DNA from: Euryodendron excelsum
Taxonomy: Eukaryota > Streptophyta > Magnoliopsida > Ericales > Pentaphylacaceae
NCBI GenBank assembly: GCA_033060915.1
Contig: CM065389.1
Location: 13,166,001-13,230,000 of the forward strand
Direction: 5' to 3'
DNA length: 64,000 bases
Of the stretch, positions 19,353 to 31,344 are shown piece by piece; the first letter of the stretch is position 1, and every line of letters begins with the position of its first letter. A program made the position numbers and the translations under genes. Under the pieces are notes generated by a model that saw only the letters and a list, made by a program, of their open reading frames with translations, was not told where the DNA came from and ran no database searches.

Positions 19353-22300
19353 TGTTAACACCCCATTTTTATCTGCTCGGCAATCTCCAGCCCAACCATA
19401 CTCACATTCAAATTGACACAAACACATTCAAATCCAAACCAGCTTTCTAGACTCAATTCAGTTAATCAACCACTTCATGGGCCCGCCAGGCCCAATAGAG
19501 GCAAAATGACTAAAATGCCCTTGGGGCATTGCTCGGTCTAATTCCAGTCAACACGTCTTCTTCAAGACAATAAGCCCATATTTCAACCTTAACCCAAGTT
19601 CCAATTCCAGTCATAACCAGTCAAATTCAATTTGACACGTCTATCAAGAAAACTCCTTGGACCGGTAAGTCCCTTCAAACCTGTCGACCGGGACGGAACC
19701 CAAGTCCCTAAGATGGCAGAGCAGTTCACTTCTGGCGCCTACTATCCTACCAATGTAGAATGTCTATTATTTGGCACTTCAATTTGGAAAGTACCTAAGG
19801 CTCCAAGACGATAAGACCATTCAGCAGCTTCATGAGATTAGGGAGTCTCAGGAATAAATGCACACCGTTAGAGTGATAAAAATACTCACAAACATCGCAA
19901 TCGCATCCAGGAACTATACCAACTCTAGGTATCAAACCAGTTACTCTCCAAGGATGCTTCTAATAGTATTCTCAACCTTCTAATACCTTTTCAGACCATT
20001 CTGAGTCTAGTCCGGTAAGCTCGGTGCAAAATAACAGTTTTGCCCCTAGTGGGCCGATCACCTTTTCCAACCACACCGACTCTGAGTATCAAGTCGAAAA
20101 TCCCTCAGAACACTCTCAATAGTGTTTCCAACCTTCAAGCCTTCTTACGGGTCACTCTGGGTCAATCCCAGTGTTTCTCCTGTTCAAATGACTGTTTTAC
20201 CCCTAGTGGGCCGGTTACCTTTTTCTACTATTCTGGCATTGGTTCTCAAGCTAACTACATCTGGGACACTTTTTCAGGGGCTCCTGTCCGTCCTCGGCCT
20301 TCCGGGTCATTCCTTAACTTTTCAAAGTCACTCCTAGTGAAGATAGGCTAAAAATTACATGGTAGTCACTAAGACAAGTGCTCAAATCTTCTACCTTGCG
20401 TCCCAAGGGTCAAAATAGTTGTTTCTTACCGACTTAACAAATTTCCTAAGTGGGTGGCACCACTAGTAGTGGTGCCAATGGAAAGTTATGCCTAGCACCA
20501 CTGCAACAGGCGCTAGGGTTAGTTCGATTGCCTATAAATATAGACCACCCTCTACATAAAAAAAGATCATAAACTTGTTATAGAAACGCTGCCTCACTAA
20601 AAACAATCCTCAAAACTCTAGTTTTCTCAAGTCTCCTTCAAACCCCAGTCTCCCTTTAATTCATACACTCAAACCCTAGCTCCCATATACTCTATATACT
20701 CAAATCCAAGTCTACAATCATCCATTGAAGATGAAGTGTTGTGCATTCCAAACTCCCAAGTCAAAACAACAAAGCTTATAAAGCAATCAAAATAAAAGAA
20801 AGACAAGGTAGGTTTTCGATTTAGTTTATGCAATCCCCTCTCTCTCTTCTCTCTCCTAACCCACTTAGATTTTTTTTTATATTTTAATCCCAATCTTCTA
20901 CCGCCCTTTCTTGCATGCTTGAAACAAGGAACTTCCCGATTTATGCCTAGGAAGACTTGTTGAAGGTCACCATGCTTTCTTCAAGTTCAACCTAAGACGG
21001 AGTGGGTCCGGCCCCCCTTAATTATGTGATGAAACCTAACCTTGTATGTTCACAACCCTATTGCATTGTGGTTATTATGTTCATGCATTGCATTCAATAT
21101 TGCATTCAAAGTTGTTTTTAAACTTGCATCAAAGTTCTCTTTCAAAACTCGCATTCAGAACCTTCTTCTTTTAAACTTGTTTTCAAAATCACAACCCTAA
21201 GATGATTCTAGCCATTCTATGGTTAGGGTTGCTTTAGGGAAGTCTTATATTCAATGAGATCATTAAAGTCCATATTAAGGTTTCAAACCCTAGTTGTTTT
21301 CAAAATCACAACCCTAGAATGGTTCTAGTCTTCACATGATTCGAATTGTTTTAGGAAAGTAATATGTTCAAGAAACTTTCGAAAGTCTAAATTCAAACCC
21401 CTTTTCTGAATTGTTTTTGCAAATCCACTACCCAAAAAACTCTTTTCAAAGATCTACTTTCCAAAAACTCCTTATCTTGAGAGTTTAAGTCAAAACCCTA
21501 GAGTCCACGTTTAGGAAACACTAGTTTGCTCACATAAAATCGTGGCTCTCTATTCACATAAATTCATAGATTTTTAAAACTATTTTCTACATGAAATCAT
21601 AGATTTTCTAATTCAAAAGTCACATAAAGTGATAGATTTTCAAAATTAAAGCTTTCCAATTTCAAGTTAAATCAAATCTTTTCCAAATAGGAAACCAAAT
21701 CAAATGATCTATTTTCAAAAATAGAGTCCAATCTTCAACTTTAGAAAATAGAAATCAAATCTTTCCTTATTTCAAACATTTCCAAATTATGACTTTTCTA
21801 AATTTCAAACTTTCAAATCTTTTTAAAGTTCAAATCCGTCTAAAGTTCAAATATTTCTAAATTCAAAACTTTTCAAATTTAAATCTCTCCAAAATCAACT
21901 CTTTCCTAATTCAAAACTTTCCTAAAATCCAACTTTCTAAAATCAAACCTTTCTATTTCAAGATCATATTTCAACCCTAGGTTGCATAAATCCTAAGAGG
22001 CCGAAACCCTAGTTCAATCCTAACTCTAAGTTAGGAAGTTTCAACTCTTTTTTAAATCAAGATAGTTTTCAAACTCCAATTCAAGTCAAGAGATCTCAAA
22101 GTTCAATTCAAACTTTTCAAAATAAGTATAAGTTCTACTTCAAAGTTCGATTTCAATTCAAAATTAATTTCAAATCAAATTCCAATTTCCAATCTTCTAA
22201 TCAAAGTTCAAATCCAACTCTTTTCAAGTCGAACCTTTCAAAGACCCCAAAGTGTCTATTTTCAATCGGATCCCGTGTCCGAAATACGATTGACATGATT

Positions 22301-22958
22301 CCCAATAAAGGAATATTTAGGCAACCCTCTTGGGTGCGGTTACAACTTTTCTCAAGTTTCCCATTCCCACAACCTCTTTCAGACTTCAAATCCTCTCTTC
22401 AGATCTATTTTTAAAATCAAATCCTTTTTCTTGCATTTGCATATCATGCATCATATAATTCTTTTCGAAGTGGATAGTATTGGACATTTATTAATTGGAG
22501 ATTCTAAATGAATGAACCTAGGGTGAAAAGACACGTAGATACTGCAAGGGGGGGATATGGTGATAGCCTAGTGCATCTTCCCTATACGTAACCAACCTCT
22601 GAACCTAAAATCACTGTTTTCAAAGACCAAAATAGAGTTATTTTCAAAAAAGGCTTAAATTATTTCAAAGGTTGCCAAACAACCTGTTTTCTTTAAAAAC
22701 CCTCTCTTGAGGAAGTTTTTCAAAATCTTTTCAAAAACCATAAGTTTAATCTTTAGATTGTACTTAGTTTTAGGTGAGCTAACTCACCTTAACAAAGTTA
22801 AGTGCCGACTCCAAACCTTTTTCCAAAAGCCCTTATTCAAGTCAATTTCCAATTCAAACCTAATCACATTTGTCCTTCTAGGAAAATGAGTTCTAACGAG
22901 AAAGTATCGTGTTTTTTTCATTTATATTTTCTTAAGTGCGAAAAATCAGAACGCGATA
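19353..22958 (+). mobile_element. Large LTR (copy B)
   Basis: Starts TGTTAACACCCC..., with CTGCTCGGCAATCTCC close behind, matching the start at 60675 (TGTAAGCATCCC...CTCGGCAATCTCC). Contains two to three of the TTTTGCCCCTAG repeats, a 21-bp near-palindrome GGCACCACTAGTAGTGGTGCC (20457), TATAAATA at 20533-20540, and the leader of CTTTCTAAATTCAAA units. Ends AACGCGATA (expected GCGACA) followed by a primer-binding site. Length 3606 bp. No gene inside; the short ORFs are T/C-rich leader. Confidence 0.8.
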
Positions 22959-22960
22959 GT

Positions 22961-22980
22961 TAGCGACTCCACTTGGAAAA
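22961..22980 (+). promoter_or_regulatory. Primer-binding site after LTR B
   Basis: TAGCGACTCCACTTGGAAAA follows the LTR end after GT. TGGCGACTCCACTGGGG-like sites complementary to tRNA-Arg are typical of Ogre-type Tat elements, so the large-LTR family is probably Ogre-like. Confidence 0.55.
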
Positions 22981-24745
22981 CTTAGAAGGTTATGCCATTA
23001 CCGTGTCTTTTTGCCTTTCATTCATCTAGAATTATTGATTTATTTGTCCAATTCTATCCACTTCAAATTTTTTAAAATCAACATTTTCAAAGTTGTCTTC
23101 AAAAGTATGTCATCGCTTGTATTCAATTCATAATCAATCATTCAATTTTGCATTAAGTTTGTCATCAAGGTACTGACTTTGTACATTTTTTGTTGTAAGT
23201 GGACCCTTGCTTACATTTTATTTTATGTCATATTAACTACCATGTATACATGAATGAGTAGGATGAATGGACAGGATGGATGGGAGTTGTTAGGCCATTT
23301 CCTCCGCTTTTTAAAAAATTCATACACATATTTCACGTGCACTCGCATTTGCATATTTGCATTCTTTATCTGAATATGTCCCTTCTAGGTAGAAGGGGGA
23401 ACGATATATTGGTTATGGGCAGATGCTGTGTCAGTTTCTTAGCCTACGACCTCTTGATGGTTCCCCTGCTCAGATCACCAATTGATAATGGCACAACCTC
23501 GGAGAGTAGGCCTAGGTTTGAAGATATGGGAACCAAGCCTTCTAAGGAAACATTTGTAAACCCTCAACCTCATGCTCATGTAGGAACCCATGCATAGCTG
23601 AACCTCTGCCGAATTTAAGACACTCACATCGATTTCAAAACCATGGAGAAATGAGCGAATGCTTTACTTTCCTCTATTCTTGTCCATTCTTATTGTTATA
23701 ATGCTTGTATAATGTTCATGCATGTGTATTTACTTTACAATTGCATTGTCTCTTTATATACTCCTGCATACATATACATGTATTCAATGCTTCATCTCAA
23801 GATGAGAGTTTCAAAGTAACTCAAGTCATTGCATCTTCATGCATATGATCAACCCCTAGAGAGTGGCGCTAAGCTTACTCTTCTTTGCATAAAACCTACC
23901 AAAATCCTAAGAGTTCCCACACAACCCTAAAGACTCATGACATACATTTCAAGTCATTCCATGAAGAGGGGCCCTAATTTCTCTATGCTCCCGGAGATAG
24001 GGTTGCTAAGAAGACAAGGGGCAAGCAAAAAGCAAGGTCTCCCAATGACCTCCTCAACATCAAACTCAAAGAAGACGAATCTCTAGACTCAAGAGTAGTT
24101 TAGAATTTTAAATGTCAAAGTATAATAGGAGGAAGTCCTAAGGAAAATGTTTCCCCTTCCCCTATTAAAATGTACTTTGATTCTCTTGTATTTAAACTCA
24201 AAGTTCAATGTACTCTTCTAGTTTCTTTAAATGAATGTATGAATAAATGAATGCTCTCAATCAACGATAAGGTATCTGCATATAGGGGCAAAACCCTTAT
24301 CTTGAAAAAGTAAGTCGAATGCATCATGTTTAGTCTCTCTCTTAAGTAGGGACACCCCCTAAGGCATGCATTGCATAAAAACTTTCAAATCAAGGCACTA
24401 ACTTCTCTTTTGTTTTGTGTCTTCTTTCCTCTCCCCCATCTCTCACGGCCAAGACATGAAAGGCTGAAGCAAGGACAAAAAGAGGGTCTTCTAAAAACCT
24501 CTTATTTACTGTTATTGTGCTCATGCATCGATATCCATTCCAAGATAAAAGTTTTAAGAAACTCGAGTTATTGCATTCTCATGCATTCAACTGTAGAGAG
24601 AAAGGAGCAATCCAATCTTATGTTAATTAAACCTACCCAAACTCCATAGGGTCTCTCCAACCCTTAGGACTCATGGCATGCATCGAACCATATCTCACGA
24701 GAGGCCCAAGTATCTCTCCGTCCATAAGAGCGGGATCGCTTAAAC
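22981..24745 (+). mobile_element. Leader of the LTR-B element, truncated
   Basis: Internal sequence after the primer site with no convincing Gag or Pol. Two segments about 745 bp apart (23790-24000 and 24530-24740) are diverged copies of each other, sharing CATTGCAT..TCATGCAT, AAACCTACC and GGACTCATG. The longest forward frame, 23280-23597 (105 aa), is not recognised. The copy on the right runs to about 24745, where sequence of the reverse Copia element resumes. No protein domain, no partner LTR downstream: a truncated element. Confidence 0.55.
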
Positions 24746-25944
24746 AAGGAAGCATCAACCGGCCCATTAGATTTAACAAATTCAAGTTCTTTCTGAAGAT
24801 TCTTGTTCTTCTCAAATGATTTATACAATCAATTTTTGGTTACAACCAATTTTTCTAAAAGGGTGGTCCTATAAGTTTGAAGTTGATGAATCAAGGCTCT
24901 ATCCTCATATTTCTATTCCAGCTCGCTCAGCTCAGGAAAGCGCTGGCAACAACAGAAAGGAAGGGGTCCATGTAGCTACTGCACCATGATATAGTAGGTA
25001 TCTGAAATAGATTAATTAGTAGATTGTGTCTTACGCATACTATTAAACTGTTCCTAGTGTTGCATGCCTTCCTCGAATAGCTCTTGATCTTTCTCCCTCT
25101 AACTGACTCATTGAAGACTGACCCCTTAAAATGGGACAACTATCTTCCCCGAAAGGTCGATGTCATTGATCCTACCCAGATGAGTTTGAGGCCTCTAGTG
25201 CCTTTTATGAAGACTTTTTGTTGTGCCCCTGTTTCTAAAGGTCAAGAATGGTAGCTTTGATTTGGTGGAAGCCCCTCCAAGATCCTTGATAAACTCGGGG
25301 GTGGGGGGGTGGGGGTCTTAGCCCAAGGATAGAGACAGGGCTAATACTAGATGCATGGGAGAGTGAAAAAACTTCCCAAGATTCTTTAGGCCAACCACTA
25401 TATAAGTTGCTGGCAGAGAAAGCTCAAAGAGCTTCCCTTTATTCGTTGCTAATCAGTAGCAGTGCAAAATTTAGTTTGTCATATGGTTAGAAGGTGAAAA
25501 ATCAATAGGTGTCAAAGCTGAGCTAGGATTGGGCAATTCCGCCGGTTCTGGAGCTTACCTTATTATTAGAGAAAGGGGAAAGGGCTTGAATGCTTATTCC
25601 ATTCAAAAAACTCTTCAACCAGATATTTCATATTCTTGTTGACAATTTTTGAGGTTCATAGCCAGATCTTGGTTAATCTTGACTAGGCTAGACAACTTTA
25701 ATTTTAATTTTTTTATTATCTTGAATTAATTGAATCAACATGGCTTCTCCAGAGTCAATGGGATCTAGATGTTCCGTAGGGCTAGTTAAATCAATACAAT
25801 TTAAAACAATAGGATTTTCAAGGTTTGACTCAGACTTAAAGAGTTTAACAGTGGAATGTCCTTCTCTAGGTATATCCATGATCTCATGTTTAAAGATCTC
25901 ACTCGTAGGGTTCTAAAAAAATATTTTGAAAACAATGTTGAACT
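24746..25944 (-). pseudogene. Copia 5' internal region, degenerate
   Basis: Lies between the minus-strand primer site (25945-25957) and the LTR-B element. On the minus strand open pieces can be read (25879-25688 starting MDIPREGH; a coiled-coil-like piece about 24880-24750 with KNLQKELEFVKSNG), but I cannot assign them to a Gag family. Frames are broken repeatedly. G-run at about 25300. Confidence 0.4.
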
Positions 25945-25957
25945 CTCTCTAATACCA
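25945..25957 (-). promoter_or_regulatory. Copia primer-binding site (tRNA-iMet)
   Basis: The minus strand reads TGGTATTAGAGAG two bases after the LTR end. TGGTATCAGAGC is the standard initiator-tRNA site of Copia elements (also used by Caulimoviridae); the flanking LTR favours Copia. Confidence 0.7.
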
Positions 25958-26225
25958 ATTGAAAAAGCCTGAAAGCATGAATTTGCCTAAATTGATTAAT
26001 TAACCTAAGTAATTAACTATGTCAGCAGTTTAATTAATAAGGTACATCAATCCTATGTGCAACTAAAGTAAAGAGAAAAGGCACATGATTTTAGCATAGA
26101 AACCCTATTAACCCAGAGAAAAACAACGAGGCCACACACAGCCACTAATATACTCGGCACTATAACTTTGAACAGTTACAAAAATAAACTTACAACCCAA
26201 CCCATTGATCCACAAGTATGGTAGA

Positions 26226-27751
26226 TGATCGCTCCCTAAAAGGGTGATACTTGACCGCAAGTGCACGGCCGCGATGTAGTAATAATTTCTCGTAAGTACG
26301 AGATCGATCCCACAAGGAAGATGGTTTACGCGAATAGGAAAACTTACCGTGGATAAAAAATCTTAGGAAAAACACTCCAATAAACAAAAATCTGATTTGA
26401 GGTTGAGAAAATATTTATTATCTAATTCAAACTAAGAAATAAAGAAAAAGTTTTGGGTTCAATCGATCCAATCAATTGCATCTCTTGAAATTCCGAAAGA
26501 GATAATTTAATAACTCAAATCCTTCGACTACGTCGTGAGTCTCGGATTCGGAAGATTTAATAATAAAACCAAGGGTTCTTTAAAACTTCAACTTATAGAA
26601 TACATCAGGTTGTTAGAATCAAGGACGAGTACCATCGGTTCGTGCAGCGCATATACTGAATCCAACTCACGCATAAACGTTACAAGGCAGCGTATATACT
26701 GAGTGTGGTATTCACGCATAAGCGTTACCGAACAAAATCAAACATCCAGGTTTCGAAGGTTTCTAGAACGAAGAAGAAGAAGAAGACAGAAGAAACAAAA
26801 GATTTAACTTTAAAACCAAGAACGTACCTCCTTCGTTCATCCAAGATATTCAATTGATATTCACAATTGATCCCAAGATGGAATCTAGCTACTCATCATA
26901 AACTTAGATACGCAACGTTGTATTAAAAATATATTGAAAAGACTGAGTAATCTGATTACAGGAATTGAAGATTGAATGAAAACTATGAATAAACTACTCT
27001 ACTCTACTCCTAAAACCCTAGAAAAACGCAACCCTAATATTAGCCTCCAAAACATCAAAACCCTAAATCTATTCTACTACCTACTTATCTATCCACAACT
27101 AAAAAGTGAGTTAATATATAAATCCCGTCGTCAGTCGTACGGACGGTCCACTGAGTGCTCAGATGGGCTGGTTCCCTTCACGAAAGTTGTAGGTCTTGAA
27201 AAGTTATATGAACTCGATATATTGTGGGCCTGAATAGCCTTTCTGGTTCGCGAGATATAGGCTTCCAAAGTTTCAGCTCTGCATGCTTCAGCAACTTGTA
27301 CCACACCTTTAGCAGCTTGTACCTTGACAGCAACCTCTTGAAACCTATGATTAAATTATATTCGAAATCATTCAATTAAAGCTCAAAACCGTTCGAATGC
27401 CTGGTCCACCGTTCGAACGCCACGGAGGACCGTTCGAACGCACTTCGGACAAAAAAACCTGCTTTCTGAATCTATCGAACGCACTTCGAACCTGATCTTG
27501 ACATGACACCGTTTGACGTACCGTTCGAACGCTAATGTGCACCGTTCAAACGCCCTTGAGGATTGTTCGAATGCACTTCGAATGCCTATTCCATTTTAGC
27601 GTGAATTTGTCCTTTTTAAGCCCGAATTCCTGAAAACATACATAAAACTAAGTTAGTAACGAATTAGGACTAAAACAACATAATTAAACATATTACCAAA
27701 CTAACAACTAGCTAATTAAGGCATGTAGATTGCACTTTTCGAGTACAATCA
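26226..27751 (-). mobile_element. Solo LTR, Athila-like, TSD GTAGA
   Basis: A 1526-bp unit with TG and CA ends, flanked by GTAGA at 26221-26225 and 27752-27756. Read on the minus strand it parallels the LTR before the Athila-like primer site at 46154 (GGAATTTC...GATTGGATCRATTG and the TRTGGATC...TACTACWTCGC..GCACTTG end). Near its minus-strand start is a cluster of about ten TTCGAA-type motifs. No coding sequence. Confidence 0.85.
27385..27600. repeat. Cluster of CGTTCGAACG motifs
   Basis: About ten occurrences of TTCGAAYGC or close variants in 215 bp, several being the 10-bp palindrome CGTTCGAACG. Lies in the presumed U3 of the solo LTR 26226-27751. Confidence 0.8.
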
Positions 27752-27787
27752 GTAGAAGTTTTAGACTTGATCCCTAGACACCCATAA

Positions 27788-29937
27788 TGTCACGCCCGCC
27801 CCTAATCGAGCGTCATTAACGCCATCTTAGGATGAACGTGATCGCACAGGTCACCTACCTATAAACGAAACCTCAACATAATCCCAAAGATAGAAATCTT
27901 ATAGGACTACATAACATCATATTAAATAAATATAAACCATCTCATAATCCTCCAATATACAACATTAAGAGAACTCTTAATCCACACTTATGAATATTTA
28001 CAAACCACAAAATAAACAAAACTCCAACAAGACTTTAATACAATGTAGAACAATGTACATGACTAATAACCCAGCTAAAGAGCTTTTCGAAGCTCTCCAA
28101 CTCAACACCAACAGTGAACTGGACATCTCCTATTTTCCTGCAAAACCATCTGTGTGGGTGTGAACTATATATCAACGTGCTCATAAGATAATTGAACTCA
28201 TAAAGAAGGAATGATAAACATCCACTGAATTAATCATCAATAGATAATACACTACCAGCAATAAAAACAATGCCTCTTGTGATGCAATGTATGATACACC
28301 ACATATGTTCGCGTTATTTTGATAACATTGGCCCAATATATCGATGACTTGTTATCAAGAATATCCCACATCAATACCCTTTAGGTTTGCCTCACATCGG
28401 CTAAATCTTAGGTTAGTCCCACATCGACTAAACCTCCTCCGTGCAATGCAAGATATGCACACAAAAAATATTGTAAGCAAATGTCATCGCATAATCCAAC
28501 AATCACCACCGATGTAGACAATAAAACATTCAATGCATTATGAATAAGATCATCTTAAATTCCTACCTAATACTATCTTATACACACCGTCGAGTCACTC
28601 CCTTGGTTGAACCGGAGTGTTTTGATCCGCTTCTAAACCTACCAAACACCACCAGATCAAACTTGATGAAATAGATGTTATAATTCATAACTAATGCATG
28701 ACTATAACTTATACACCTTAAACATGTAATTTAGAACACCAATAATGAATTAGAACTCAATAGGATGTTAAACCCTTCCCCAATGCAATGTAATGTTAAT
28801 TTTAAACTACAATGTCTCACAATTTACAAGGAGCTAAAGTACTAACCTTATATCACTAGAAAGATATATGAATCTACTTTTCGACACTTCAAGCGGTGCA
28901 TCAATCCGAGTTTCCTAAAGAAAGTTATGATCATTTCACTAAAGAGTGTCAAAGCTGTCAGAAAGAGTTTGCTGAGGTGAGAAGGTAGCGAGACTTACTG
29001 GATAAATAAGTTCGCTGGAGCGAGAAGGTAGCGAGACTTACTGGATAAGTTCGTTGGGGTGAGAAGCCAGCGAGACCTTAGCGAAATCTACTGGACATGG
29101 CTCGAAATGGCTTCCTAACCCAAGGTTTCTCCACTCCAATCCACCACAACACTTCACATAAGCTCACCAAAGGCTCCAAAATACAATACCAAGCTAGTAG
29201 TAAGATTAAAGACAACCAAGAACATATTCACCAAGATGAATCAAGGCTTTCACCATGAAAGCCCTCACCCCCTTTTCTCCTCTATCACTTCAATTCTCAC
29301 ATTCATGGGATGAATTGATATGTTAACATACACAATCAACAAATATGCAATGAAATAAACATAAACATAAGATCTCTCACCTTCAACAATGAAATCACAA
29401 GCTTCCCCTTCAAATTTCTCCTCTTCTCTTCTTTCCTCTTCTTTTTCTCTCTTTTCTCTCACTTTCTTTCTTGCCAAACAATTTTACTACATAAGCTCCT
29501 CTCTTCTCTCTCCTCTCCTTGTCTTGAAGACAATTATAGATACAAAATATATCTATCATTCCACATGTCACACACACACACTTGCTAGCAACATTAGTGA
29601 ACCACACACCTCTCACACATGAAGCACACACCTATGTGTCTTAGGGTTAAACCCCACCTAGCACCTCCTTGCTTCCTTAATCCACCTCTCATCCATATGA
29701 TTAATAGAACTAATCACACTTATGATAATTAATCATGATTAACATAAGCTAAGCATGAAGAATAATTAAGCTAATTAATCATAAATTAAGCTCACTAATC
29801 ATGCTTAAAAACATGATAATCCTCCAAATGCAAGCCCTCATTAAACCATGCTAAACAAGCACATTGATTAAGGATAATCATGCACCATAAACATGCTATT
29901 AAGTTAAGCATGATGGTAACCAAGTTAGGGTTTTACA
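27788..29937. mobile_element. Solo LTR, 2150 bp, TSD CATAA
   Basis: Begins TGTCACGCCCGCCCC and ends GTTTTACA, flanked by CATAA at 27783-27787 and 29938-29942. If read in reverse it starts TGTAAAACCCTAAC, a start I associate with Tekay/Del-type Ty3 LTRs, but the family is uncertain. Contains three units around GAGAAGGTAGCGAGACTTACTGG (28975-29095) and a long pyrimidine tract (29400-29520). No gene; short ORFs on both strands of the pyrimidine tract are shadows. Confidence 0.8.
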
Positions 29938-30834
29938 CATAATTCATCGTTCTCTCATGCTCTCGACGTCAACCTTTGGAATCTACCAAAAACGATATGT
30001 GTGAAGTTTTTCGTTTAGCTAGACGAAACACTCCAATAAACTTTAAAGCACAATAAAGCTCTCTCAATAGCTAGATAATCTCTATAATTGTATGCACACC
30101 TATTATAAAGCCTTCAGAGCTTTTACATAGAGTCTGGAGTGTTTGCAAAACCTTAGACGAAGTGTAAGTCGAAGTAGGAAAGGTTTTAAAACTTGAAAAG
30201 GATTGAAATCTTGAGTCCTCAATTCTATCAAGCGTTTGAATGGTCTAGCCAACTGTTTGAAGGCCTCTGCATTCAAACACCCAGGCAGGCCGTTCGAACG
30301 TAAGGCACAGTCTTCATTCTTTCTGCTTTACCTTTGCTGCAGCACCTTGATTCATTCTTACATTTTGACACATCTATCTAAATGTTAAAATTACATACAA
30401 AATGCTTTTGCTCATAATTAACAAATCTAAAAACCTAACAAGACAGGTTAATGTGATTATGTGTAGTAGGAAATACATGTGCAAATAGATATATTCACAC
30501 GTTTATTTTGTTATTAAAACTATTGAGACGTGGTATCTTCTGGATATTTTGCTTTGATGGCCACATAGATATCCACAATTGTGTTGCCACATTTGTCCAA
30601 TGACAAAAATGTTTTGACCTTCTTGTGTCCCACCTCAGACAATGGTTTATGTTTCCTCATACTCCTTGATACTTTCTTTTTTATATTCTTCTGCCTCGAT
30701 TTACCATTGCTGATATTCCTTTATATTTTTCTGTGATTCGAATCTGCATTTGTTGCTGACTCCATTGAATCATTTAATGCACTATTGGTAGTTGACCTCT
30801 GGTTGTTTAGACAGGTATTCCTTGTTAAAGATTT

Positions 30835-31340
30835 TTACCTCGAGCCTTCTCCTCTTGATTGCTTGGCCGGGCCATTTAGAGAGTTGATAGCTGTTGTTCC
30901 AAAGGTGTTATGGTCAACACTTAAGGCAGGCTCCATTATTGTTGCTACCTCTTTCTTTAAGCCTTTTGTTTTGGGAGCCTCCATATTTTGATTACTCTCA
31001 TTTACTACCAAGTTTGGTGAGCTGGTGCATTTTTTCCAAGAAGATTTTGAAATTGATCTATTGGATTCCTCCACATAGCTAATGAGTGTCATGTCATCAG
31101 TTGCCTGAAAACTGGTGTGGTGGTGATTTTCTCCGGCCGCCTTGGCTTCTCCGGCCATGGATTGATGAAAAGAAGGGGTCTTGTACAGCTGGTTGCACCT
31201 TTGATTTAAGTGTACCTCATGATACTTAGATTTGATTGTCTGGCTTAGGGATTTAGAGGAGTCAGGTGTTGCCGTGTATGTTCTTGTGTTCCAGATATAT
31301 GTTTTCTGGAAATTATCCTCTGTTACCTTTATTTTGTAGA
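30835..31340 (-). pseudogene. Inverted 5' segment of the LINE, open frame
   Basis: A minus-strand frame of up to 184 residues (to 31389) runs through the segment with Ser/Lys-rich composition (for example MAGEAKAAGENHHHTSF and VVNESNQNMEAPKTKG). I do not recognise a domain. By position it should be upstream LINE sequence (ORF1 end or the ORF1-ORF2 linker). Its last 45 codons in the other direction are read through the inversion junction, so that part is not meaningful. Confidence 0.4.
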
Positions 31341-31344
31341 GGAA

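Larger units (their letters stand above)
25960..30440 (-). mobile_element. Copia LTR, right copy (5' LTR), split by two solo LTRs
   Basis: Made of 25960-26225, 27757-27787 and 29943 to about 30440. These join into a sequence parallel to 14728-15162. The two interruptions have perfect 5-bp target duplications (GTAGA and CATAA). A TTCGAAC cluster lies at 30225-30300. The right terminus is uncertain because a LINE inserted at 30450. Short flanks AGAAC (left copy) and AGACA (right copy) are only a partial target-duplication match. Confidence 0.65.

Noticed and set aside
25688..25957. Possible caulimovirus-type sequence because TGGTATTAGAG also marks pararetrovirus genomes
   Set aside because: An LTR lies directly next to the site with a second copy at 14728, and no viral coat or movement motif is seen nearby; Copia is simpler.
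27385..27600. TTCGAA cluster as heat-shock elements
   Set aside because: Classic heat-shock elements need GAA and TTC blocks spaced by two bases; here they are adjacent (TTCGAA).
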